From Pseudomonadota bacterium (GTDB lineage: Bacteria > Pseudomonadota > Alphaproteobacteria > Rhizobiales > Rhizobiaceae), in assembly GCA_023387715.1 (NCBI GenBank), contig JAEWHQ010000051.1, positions 1 to 14,378 of the forward strand: DNA of 14,378 bases. Reading direction: 5' to 3'. Both the position numbers and the translations under genes were made by a program. Below, piece after piece: positions 1 to 6,394 of this stretch (positions within the stretch are counted from its first letter, which is position 1; every line of letters begins with the position of its first letter). The notes below the pieces were generated by a model. That model saw only the letters and a list, made by a program, of their open reading frames with translations, was not told the origin of the DNA and searched no databases.

Positions 1-1
1 G

Positions 2-157
2 GATAGGGTTGTGCTGGAGGCAGTGCATCAGGGCATTGCCAATCAGAAAACCCCGCATCTGGATTTGAAAATTGATGCAGGCCCTTTACGCTTCCGACGC
101 AAGCTTGCACAAATGATAGCGGCCGAGACAGAAGCCAAATCTGTCGCAGCACAATAA
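2..157 (+). CDS. C-terminal end of a probable Rieske non-heme iron oxygenase alpha subunit (partial)
   Basis: An open frame enters from the left edge and runs 51 codons to a TAA at 155-157. The visible tail contains an 'EAVHQGI' helix and then 'LKIDAGPLRFRRKLAQMI', followed by a short Ala/Glu-rich end. This resembles the tail of VanA-like (vanillate demethylase-type) Rieske oxygenase alpha subunits, where an 'IDAGP..AR..L..MI' stretch is common. The Rieske cluster and mononuclear iron ligands would lie outside the window, so the call rests on this short tail plus context. The gene directly downstream, about 10 bases away, encodes a flavin/[2Fe-2S] reductase of the sort that supplies electrons to such oxygenases. 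The substrate cannot be read from this fragment. Confidence 0.6.
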   Translation, partial: DRVVLEAVHQGIANQKTPHLDLKIDAGPLRFRRKLAQMIAAETEAKSVAAQ

Positions 158-166
158 GTGTGTCGT

Positions 167-1267
167 ATGGCTAATGCTGAACGTATTAGGTTTCGTCCAT
201 TCAAAGTAACGGCGAAAATTCGTGAGAGTGAAACGATCACATCGTTTCACCTCAAACCAACAAACCCGTCTTATTGGACACCATTTGAAGCGGGACAGTT
301 TTTAACTATTCGCGTGCCGGACAAAAACTCCGATGGCTTTGTTTTGCGTAATTATACGGTTTCATCCTCACCTGAAGATGTGGGCTTTTATCGTATTACC
401 GTGAAGCGGGAAGGGGCGCTTCAACCAGATCACGCAGATGGTTTAAGCTCCTGCTGGTTACATGATTGCATTGAAGAAGGGGCGCTTGTTGAGATTGATG
501 GCCCACGCGGAGCTTTCAAACTTGACCGCAGCACGCAACGCCCAGTGGTATTGTTATCTGGCGGAGTTGGCTTAACGCCAATGGTTTCGATGTTGCGGCA
601 GTTATCTGCGGATAAAAATCGCCGTGTCAGTTTCATTCATGCCTGCGATCATGGCGGTGTTCATGCTTTGCGGAGAGAAGTGGCGGAACTGATTGCTGCC
701 AATGACATGATGCAGGTTCATTATTGTTATCGTTTTCCGCGCATAGAAGATAAAGCTAATGGCCATTTTCACTCAGAAGGGGTGCTGACAAAGGCTGGCC
801 TGCAAGCTTTGCTGCCGCTGGATGATTATGATTTTTATCTGTGTGGCCCAAGGCCATTCATGCAGGCAATCTATGATTATTTGCGTGAAATGGGTGTAAG
901 CGATCAGCGTATTGCTTATGAGTTTTTTGGCCCCGCCAGTCTGCTGAAAGCAGGTGGTCACGTGACGGAGCACGCTCAAGTTGCTCCGGTTCAAAAAATG
1001 GCCGGTAGTGGGGAGCATAAAATCCATTTGCAACGCAGCCAGCGGGATTTGATTTGGGATAATGATGCAGTGTCATTGCTTGATTTTCTTGAAGCTAATG
1101 GCATTGAACCGGAATTTAGCTGCCGTGCCGGCATTTGCGGCAGTTGTGAAAAGCGGCTTATTTCAGGTGAGGTCTGCTATTTTGAGGAACCGCTGGATGA
1201 GCCGGCGCATGACAAGGTTCTTTTGTGCTGCGCCCGCCCGTCTTCGTCCATTGTGCTTGATCTTTAG
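167..1267 (+). CDS. FAD/NAD(P)H/[2Fe-2S] oxidoreductase, electron donor to a Rieske oxygenase
   Basis: Cytoplasmic electron-transfer protein passing electrons from NAD(P)H through flavin to a plant-type ferredoxin domain. Counting from the GTG at 158 (369 residues), the domains in order are as follows. An FAD-binding barrel spans about 10-125, with the RxYT signature 'RNYTVSS' at 64-70. An NAD-binding fold spans about 128-245, with 'GGVGLTP' at 135-141 and 'CGPRPF' at 229-234. A C-terminal [2Fe-2S] domain spans about 287-369, with Cys322, Cys327, Cys330 and Cys357 in the CX4CX2C...C pattern. This domain order matches reductases such as GbcB and Hcr. I prefer the ATG at 167 (366 residues). The GTG at 158 directly abuts the upstream TAA, and neither start has a strong Shine-Dalgarno. 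Coupling to the preceding oxygenase gene fits a two-component Rieske system. Confidence 0.88.
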   Translation: MANAERIRFRPFKVTAKIRESETITSFHLKPTNPSYWTPFEAGQFLTIRVPDKNSDGFVLRNYTVSSSPEDVGFYRITVKREGALQPDHADGLSSCWLHDCIEEGALVEIDGPRGAFKLDRSTQRPVVLLSGGVGLTPMVSMLRQLSADKNRRVSFIHACDHGGVHALRREVAELIAANDMMQVHYCYRFPRIEDKANGHFHSEGVLTKAGLQALLPLDDYDFYLCGPRPFMQAIYDYLREMGVSDQRIAYEFFGPASLLKAGGHVTEHAQVAPVQKMAGSGEHKIHLQRSQRDLIWDNDAVSLLDFLEANGIEPEFSCRAGICGSCEKRLISGEVCYFEEPLDEPAHDKVLLCCARPSSSIVLDL

Positions 1268-1311
1268 ATTGGGCTCCGAGATAAAATTATTATCAGAAAG
1301 TGTAGCCGACC

Positions 1312-3261
1312 ATGCATGCGACTAACACTCTTGTCAGTAAATTCACTCGTACTGATACATTTATCCCGACTGATTATCCGGCAATGCAAGCGCGCTTTTT
1401 AAAAGCTGCGCAAAACGCCAATGCCAGCATCACAGAATACCCTCATCCACTGGCTGGCCCTGATGGTACACAAATCGCGACCTCTGTTGCTTTGTTAGGT
1501 AAGCGCAATGCCCCCCAGATGGTGGTGGTAATTTCCGGCACCCATGGCGCCGAAGCGGCTTATGGCTCGGCCTGCCAAAGTGAATGGCTAAAACAGCTGA
1601 ATGCAAAGGCCTTGCCCGATGATGTTGCTGTTTTAATGATCCATTTACTTAATCCGTGGGGCGCAGCATGGATGCGGCGAGTAACTGAAAATAATGTGGA
1701 TTTGAACCGTAATTTTATCGATTGGAGCCAAACGCCACCACTGAATGAAGACTATCGGCAAGTGCATCAAGCAGCAGCTTACAGTGTGTTTGAAGGGGAA
1801 GGGCGCGCTGCAGCAGATACAGTTTATACCGATCTCATCCGGCAGTTTGGTAGCCATGAGGCCGTGCTTAATATTATTGAAACAGGCCAGTATGAATTTT
1901 CTGATGGTTTGTTCTTTGGCGGTGAAAAAGCTGAATGGTCCAATGTGACTTTGCACAAGATTATCGCCGATTTTGCGCAAAAATCTGAGAAACTCGCATT
2001 CTTTGATCTGCATACAGGAGCAGGCCCTTATGCTTATCCCGCACTTTTGTCGGTTACAGTTAGTGATCATGAGGGCATTCAATGGGGGCGTGATCTGTTT
2101 GGACCGGCACTGAATGTGGTGGTTACCGGTAAAGATGCAGTGACTGATAGTGGCATCGCCGCGACTGCAACGGGTTATGTTTCTGCGGCTATTCGTAACA
2201 TGTTGCCTAAAACACATTTGCTGCCATTGGTAATTGAATGCGGCACATTGGAAGGGCATATCGTTAATGATGCCGTGAGGGCAGATAACTGGTTGCATCT
2301 TTATGGTGATTTGCAAACGCCGCTCGCGCAAAAAATCAAGGCCGATTTGCGTAAGGCATTTATCCCTGAGGATAAAAATTGGGAAACCGCTTGTATTCCA
2401 GCAAGTGTTGCTCACTTCAATCGTGTTCTGGATGCAATGTTGAAAGCATCTGACAAAAAGCCGGCAGAAGTGGCTGCAAGCAAAACAGAAGGTGCTGAAC
2501 CAGCTGTTGAAGTGCTGGATTTGCATAAATGTTTTGGCAGTCTCTCGGTGCTGAATGGTGTGAGCCTGACCGCACAACGTGGTGAAGTCGTGTCTCTGAT
2601 TGGTTCTTCAGGATCCGGCAAGAGTACTTTCTTGCGTTGCATCAACCTGCTGGAACAACCCGATAACGGCCGGATTATCATCGATGGTGATGAGATACTG
2701 ATGAAAAAAGGGACGGGCGGCAAAACAGTGCCAGCTGACATGCGGCAGGTTGAACGTATCCGTGCGGGCGTTGGCATGGTGTTTCAAAACTTCAACCTCT
2801 GGCCGCATATGAGTGTCTTGGAAAACATTATCGAAGCGCCGGTTCACGTACTGAAACAAAGCCGAGCAGAGGCCATCGAAAATGCGCACCAGCTTTTAAA
2901 AAAGGTCGGTCTTTCAGACAAACATGATTATTTGCCAAGTCGTTTGTCCGGTGGGCAGCAGCAGCGTGCTGCTATAGCACGCACATTGGCGATGCAACCC
3001 AAACTGATCCTTTTGGATGAACCAACTTCGGCACTTGATCCGGAGCTGGTGGGCGAGGTTTTACGCGTTATTGCGCAACTGGCGGAAGAGGGTAACACAA
3101 TGATCCTCGTGACCCATGAAATGCAGTTTGCCCGCGAGGTCTCGCATAAAATTATGTTTCTCCATCAGGGGAAAGTGGAGGAACAGGGTGCTCCGGCTCA
3201 ACTGTTTACCAATCCGCAATCACCGCGGTTACAACAATTTCTGGCGCGGACATTTATGTAA
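1312..3261 (+). CDS. Fusion of DUF2817 zinc hydrolase (M14/aspartoacylase-like) with HisP/OccP-type amino-acid ABC transporter ATPase
   Basis: A 649-residue protein made of two normally separate proteins in one uninterrupted frame. Residues about 15-375 look like a DUF2817 metallohydrolase. 'GTHGAE' supplies His78 and Glu81, 'DLNRNF' at 130-135 is M14-like, and 'DLHTG' supplies His234 as the third zinc ligand. Glu309 in 'IECGT' is the likely general base. An Ala/Lys/Glu-rich linker (about 384-399) leads into a complete ABC ATPase. That ATPase has Walker A at 431-439 (GSSGSGKST), the Q-loop Gln492, the signature LSGGQQQR at 545-552, Walker B ending in Asp569-Glu570, and the switch His602. The ATPase closely resembles HisP/OccP, including the 'ALDPELVGEVL' and 'HQGKVEEQG' stretches. 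There is no signal peptide, so both parts act at the cytoplasmic face. The start is supported because 'DYPAMQARFL' matches the conserved beginning of DUF2817 proteins. It probably energises the importer encoded just downstream. Confidence 0.9.
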   Translation: MHATNTLVSKFTRTDTFIPTDYPAMQARFLKAAQNANASITEYPHPLAGPDGTQIATSVALLGKRNAPQMVVVISGTHGAEAAYGSACQSEWLKQLNAKALPDDVAVLMIHLLNPWGAAWMRRVTENNVDLNRNFIDWSQTPPLNEDYRQVHQAAAYSVFEGEGRAAADTVYTDLIRQFGSHEAVLNIIETGQYEFSDGLFFGGEKAEWSNVTLHKIIADFAQKSEKLAFFDLHTGAGPYAYPALLSVTVSDHEGIQWGRDLFGPALNVVVTGKDAVTDSGIAATATGYVSAAIRNMLPKTHLLPLVIECGTLEGHIVNDAVRADNWLHLYGDLQTPLAQKIKADLRKAFIPEDKNWETACIPASVAHFNRVLDAMLKASDKKPAEVAASKTEGAEPAVEVLDLHKCFGSLSVLNGVSLTAQRGEVVSLIGSSGSGKSTFLRCINLLEQPDNGRIIIDGDEILMKKGTGGKTVPADMRQVERIRAGVGMVFQNFNLWPHMSVLENIIEAPVHVLKQSRAEAIENAHQLLKKVGLSDKHDYLPSRLSGGQQQRAAIARTLAMQPKLILLDEPTSALDPELVGEVLRVIAQLAEEGNTMILVTHEMQFAREVSHKIMFLHQGKVEEQGAPAQLFTNPQSPRLQQFLARTFM

Positions 3262-3327
3262 ATCCAAGCGTCTGAATAAGGCCGGTTAAAAGGCTGTGAA
3301 TATCAACGATAATAATAGGGGAAATCT

Positions 3328-4125
3328 ATGTGGAAAGTTTTGGCAATGGCTGCAGCTGTAACGGCTGCTATCCATTCAGCGCAGGCAGCTGACGACGAAT
3401 TGGTGATTGGCACGGAAGGGGCATATCCGCCATGGAGCATTGCTGATGCCAGCGGCAATGTCTCCGGCTTTGATGCCGAAGTCGGCCAATTGGTCTGTGA
3501 AAAAATGGGCGTAAAATGCCGCTTTGTTGTGCAGGCCTTTGATGGACTAATACCCGCATTAAAAGCTAGGCAGATTGATGCGATCATTTCCGGTATGTCG
3601 ATTACCAATGAGCGCAAAAAGGAAATCGGCTTTTCAAAAGGTTATGGAGATCTGCCGAATTTCTTTGTCGTGCAGAAAACTGATGACTTGGCCAAAATCA
3701 AGGATTGGGAGAGTTTGATAAAAGCGCTGGCAGATAAACGTGTTGGCGTACAATCAGGCACCACTCACGCACGCTATATCAATAAGCATTTGCCGGATGT
3801 TGATCTTAAAACTTATGACACGCTTGATCAGATGCAAATTGATCTGGCGAGCGGTCGGGTTGATGTTTCATTTTCTGATTTATCAGCTGCTGATGACTTT
3901 TTGGCTAAGCCCGACGGCAGCTCCTTTCAGCTGATTGATGTGCCGATTGATAGTAAATCAGATGAAACACTGGGCGATGCTGTTGGCATTGGTTTACGTA
4001 AAGATGACACTGAGCTGAAAGCCAAAATTGATACAGCCTTATGCGCTGCTATCGCTGATGGTTCTGTCGCCAAAGCCAGCCAGACTTGGTTCAAAATGGA
4101 TATTACGCATCCGTGTGAACCATAA
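3328..4125 (+). CDS. Periplasmic lysine/arginine/ornithine/histidine-type amino-acid binding protein
   Basis: Family 3 solute-binding protein of 265 residues with a cleavable signal peptide (about 1-20, ending AQA before ADDEL). The ATG is preceded by AGGGGA at 3317-3322. Residues expected in a LAO/HisJ-type pocket are recognisable. These are Tyr33 in 'GAYPPW', Phe71 in the 'FDGLIPAL' segment, Ser91 to Arg96 in 'SITNER', the 'SGTTH' segment near 143-147, and Asp184 in 'FSDLSAAD'. The disulfide pair Cys57/Cys64, known in LAO and HisJ, is also present. In the family, the Arg holds the ligand alpha-carboxylate and the Asp its alpha-ammonium. The ligand is therefore likely an amino acid or a conjugate with a free alpha-amino-acid end. 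It works with the two permeases downstream and the fused ATPase upstream. Confidence 0.88.
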   Translation: MWKVLAMAAAVTAAIHSAQAADDELVIGTEGAYPPWSIADASGNVSGFDAEVGQLVCEKMGVKCRFVVQAFDGLIPALKARQIDAIISGMSITNERKKEIGFSKGYGDLPNFFVVQKTDDLAKIKDWESLIKALADKRVGVQSGTTHARYINKHLPDVDLKTYDTLDQMQIDLASGRVDVSFSDLSAADDFLAKPDGSSFQLIDVPIDSKSDETLGDAVGIGLRKDDTELKAKIDTALCAAIADGSVAKASQTWFKMDITHPCEP

Positions 4126-4152
4126 TTTGCACATGAATAACTGATGCGCAAA

Positions 4153-4185
4153 GTGAGCTGGAGTGTTTGAGACACTCTAGCTCAC
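4153..4185 (+). repeat. Intercistronic stem-loop after the binding-protein gene (14-bp arms)
   Basis: GTGAGCTGGAGTGT at 4153-4166 pairs with ACACTCTAGCTCAC at 4172-4185 around a 5-base loop. All 14 positions pair in RNA, one of them as G:U. No T-run follows, and it lies between the binding-protein gene and its permease gene. It is therefore more likely an mRNA 3'-end stabiliser or partial attenuator than a full terminator. Such hairpins are known between hisJ and hisQ and between malE and malF. The role here is inferred. Confidence 0.8.
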
Positions 4186-4234
4186 GGCATTGAGGTTTCG
4201 AAGGCAATTCAATCAAATTATAAGTGGTGCTTTG

Positions 4235-4957
4235 ATGGAATTTGGACTCTTGCAAGTCTGGCAGGGCGGATGGGTTGGCGCAATTTTACGCGGCGCAGCT
4301 ATTACCATTGCCGTCGGTCTGTTCAGTATGGTTTTTGGCAGTATCATTGGTGTTGCTTGTGGTTTAATTAAATGGGCAAAAGTAGCACCACTCAATTGGG
4401 CCGTCGATGGATACACAACAATTGTACGCGGCGTGCCCGAACTGCTGATTATCTATCTGTTGTTTTTTAGTTCTGTTGAAGTGGTTACGAAAGTTGCAGC
4501 TGCTTTTGGCTATCAAGGCTTGGCAGCAGGTGGCTATGCTTTTGTTATTGCGGTGATCACGATTGCAATCATCTCCGGTGCTTATTCTACGGAAGTTGTG
4601 CGCGGAGCATTAGCATCTGTGCCAAGAGGCCATATCGAAGCAGGGCGCGCCTTAGGTATGTCTAAGGGACGAATTTTTCGCCGTATTATCTTGCCGCAAA
4701 TGCTGCGTATTGCAGGACCTGGCATGAATAATGTCTGGCAAATTACTATCAAAGATACAGCTCTAGTTTCAGTTGTTGGATTACAAGAGCTGATGCGTGT
4801 GGCTTACATCGGCGCAGGTTCAACACGCAGCCCATTTCTGTTTTTCCTGATTGCTGCCTTAACTTATTTACTGATTACGCTTGTGAGCCAATATGGCTTC
4901 GACAGGCTTGAAAACCGCGTGAAAACACAAGTAAGTGGGGGCAATCATGGATCTTGA
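4235..4957 (+). CDS. Polar amino-acid ABC transporter permease, HisQ/OccQ type
   Basis: Inner-membrane permease of 240 residues from the ATG at 4235. Several hydrophobic segments are visible, at about 17-45, 67-90, 100-118 and 200-222. The N-terminal 'RGVPELL' motif (65-71) and the cytoplasmic EAA loop (about 121-158, with 'EAGRALGMS' and 'IILPQMLR') are typical of the HisQ/HisM family. 'KDTALVSVVG' follows at 173-182. A TTG 45 bases further upstream, at 4190, would also open the frame. It adds a charged stretch unlike the family and sits right after the stem-loop, so I reject it. The gene overlaps the next permease by 11 bases, indicating coupled translation and a heterodimeric channel. Confidence 0.88.
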   Translation: MEFGLLQVWQGGWVGAILRGAAITIAVGLFSMVFGSIIGVACGLIKWAKVAPLNWAVDGYTTIVRGVPELLIIYLLFFSSVEVVTKVAAAFGYQGLAAGGYAFVIAVITIAIISGAYSTEVVRGALASVPRGHIEAGRALGMSKGRIFRRIILPQMLRIAGPGMNNVWQITIKDTALVSVVGLQELMRVAYIGAGSTRSPFLFFLIAALTYLLITLVSQYGFDRLENRVKTQVSGGNHGS

Positions 4958-5624
4958 ATTTATCCAGAAAACAGTTCCGGTTTTGCTGCAAGGTTTAACT
5001 AAAACCCTTATCTTGTCAGGCTTAGCTATTGTTTTTGGCTTTAGTTTAGGGCTTGGTCTGGCTTTAATGCGACTTTCATCCAACACAAAACTGGCAAAAC
5101 TTTCTAAAGGTTACAGCACTTTTTTTCGTGGAACGCCGCTACTTGTCCAAATATTCCTGATTTATTACGGCTTTGGCCAATTTGATTTTGTCCGCCAAAA
5201 TGCTGTACTGTGGTGGGTGTTTGGTGATGGAACGCGCTGCGCTATTTTAGCCTTATCGCTGAATACGGCTGCTTACACATCTGAGATTTTGCGAGGCGGG
5301 CTGATGTCCGTACCGAGCGGGTTGATGGAAGCAGCCAAAGCTTGCGGCATGGGACGTTTCTTGCAGTTTCGCAGAATACGGTTTCCTCTTGCACTACGGC
5401 AGGCTCTACCTGCTTATGGCAATGAAGTTATCTTAGTGGTGAAAGGTACCAGTCTCGCTTCAACAATCACGGTTTTGGAAATTACCGGTTATGCAAAACG
5501 CTTGATGAGCCAGACCTATGCCATTTTTGAAGTGTTTGCTTTAGCTGGCGCACTTTATTTAGGCATCAGTTTGGTATTGATTTTACTGGTGCGGGTACTG
5601 GAGCGGCGTTTGGCTATAGGCTGA
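4947..5624 (+). CDS. Polar amino-acid ABC transporter permease, HisM/OccM type
   Basis: Second inner-membrane permease, 225 residues from the ATG at 4947. A GGGGG run at 4937-4941 gives a Shine-Dalgarno at suitable spacing and decides against the in-frame GTG at 4935. It has the family 'RGTPLLVQ' motif (61-68) and an EAA loop of the form 'MEAAKACGM...RRIRFPLALRQ' (about 127-152). 'VKGTSLAS' follows at 165-172, with hydrophobic spans on either side. It starts inside the end of the first permease gene and is the last gene of the plus-strand operon. With its partner it should form the transmembrane channel for the binding protein and the fused ATPase. Confidence 0.88.
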   Translation: MDLEFIQKTVPVLLQGLTKTLILSGLAIVFGFSLGLGLALMRLSSNTKLAKLSKGYSTFFRGTPLLVQIFLIYYGFGQFDFVRQNAVLWWVFGDGTRCAILALSLNTAAYTSEILRGGLMSVPSGLMEAAKACGMGRFLQFRRIRFPLALRQALPAYGNEVILVVKGTSLASTITVLEITGYAKRLMSQTYAIFEVFALAGALYLGISLVLILLVRVLERRLAIG

Positions 5625-5668
5625 TAATTGCTTTGCCAAAGGCGATGAGTGTTTACATTTTATATTGA

Positions 5669-5708
5669 CTTTGAGAGTGCCCAAATAATAATTCGGGCAC
5701 TCTCAAAG
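5669..5708. terminator. Perfect 14-bp inverted repeat between convergent units, possible bidirectional terminator
   Basis: CTTTGAGAGTGCCC at 5669-5682 is the exact reverse complement of 5695-5708, with a 12-base AT-rich spacer. Three further base pairs are possible inside the loop. It lies 44 bases after the plus-strand operon ends and about 100 bases beyond the end of the minus-strand hydrolase remnant. That is where a shared terminator would sit. There is no clean T-run on either side, so Rho-independent termination is plausible but not proven. Confidence 0.6.
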
Positions 5709-5813
5709 AGTTTGAAATGCGGCTTCGCACTATCCGCATCGGGTCTCATAAATTTGAGGTTAGTTTTCAATCAAAGGGTTAAGTGATGCCTGCCATACCA
5801 TTGGCCTTTGTTA

Positions 5814-6251
5814 TTACGTTGCTGCTGGGTATTTCGCTGGTTCGGGCCATTGTTGAGAGTAGGCTTGCGTAGCTTGTTGTGCATCTTTGTTAAATGTGGT
5901 TGTTCCTGGATGATCCGGTGCCGCAACAATATAGCCTTGCGCGACAAGCTCATTGGCAAGCCAGTTTAAGTTGCGCCAATTGCCTCCATAACCATGGGAA
6001 AGCAAGACGAACGGATGCTGTCTTTGTAATGGGGTGGCATCTTTTATCGCCGAGATGCCATAAAAAGCAACATTTTCACCAGTACTTTCAGGTTTAGATT
6101 GGCTGTTCGTTGGATACCAAAGCGCAACATTGAGAGATCGCGGAGCACCTTGATCTATTACAATTTGTCGAAAGCCTATTGTTTCTGCGGAATGGCTGCT
6201 TGTTGCATTTAACAGGAGTATTCCTGTAGCTAGAAAGAAAAATTTTAGCAT
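5814..6251 (-). pseudogene. Truncated secreted dienelactone-hydrolase-like alpha/beta hydrolase
   Basis: The 145-codon frame has a normal beginning: 'AAGAGG' as Shine-Dalgarno, then a signal peptide (about 1-22, ending SHSA). The segment 'FVLLSHGYGGNWRNLNWLA' and then 'GYIVAAPDHPGTTTFN' are typical of COG4188-type predicted dienelactone hydrolases. Those proteins are usually more than 300 residues long. This one loses similarity right after 'TTTFNKDAQQAT' and ends about 17 codons later, before the nucleophile elbow (GHSxGG), the acid and the histidine. Another frame just past the break reads 'MARTSEIPSSNVI', which may be a degraded form of the family's 'W.RP.DIS.VI' segment, suggesting a frameshift; that alignment is tentative. 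It is almost surely not a working hydrolase. It is convergent with the plus-strand operon. Confidence 0.7.
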
Positions 6252-6309
6252 GAAAGCCTCTTTATTGAATGAATAGAGTTCACATGCTGCAATGCTAAAA
6301 TAGCGGCGA

Positions 6310-6327
6310 CCTAAAACGCGATTTAGG
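6310..6327. promoter_or_regulatory. Near-perfect 18-bp palindrome, operator-like
   Basis: CCTAAAACGCGATTTAGG reads the same on both strands except for one mirrored A/A pair flanking the CGCG centre. It lies about 60 bases upstream of the truncated hydrolase start and downstream of the minus-strand operon. A dimeric regulator site is possible. No promoter elements convincing enough to report were seen next to it. Confidence 0.35.
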
Positions 6328-6344
6328 ACGTATATTGACTGAAA

Positions 6345-6378
6345 TTCTCATGTGCCTTTTAAAAAAAGCACATGAGAA
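6345..6378 (-). terminator. Stem-loop downstream of the minus-strand catabolic operon
   Basis: TTCTCATGTGC at 6345-6355 is the exact reverse complement of 6368-6378, with a 12-base loop. On the minus strand it begins 16 bases after the stop of the RraA-family gene. The 7-T run lies in the loop, and the stem is followed only by AATTTCAG, so it is an imperfect intrinsic terminator. It is well placed to end the eight-gene transcript. Confidence 0.6.
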
Positions 6379-6394
6379 ATATTTAGGCAGATGA

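Noticed and set aside
1645..2577. Long open frame of 310 codons antisense to the DUF2817 half of the fusion gene
   Set aside because: Its product is rich in Cys, His and Ile with no recognisable domain, and it lies wholly opposite a well-supported metallohydrolase. It is best explained as a shadow of codon use.
4190..4234. Upstream TTG start for the first permease
   Set aside because: It follows the stem-loop directly and adds a charged leader not seen in HisQ/OccQ proteins. The ATG at 4235 gives the usual length.
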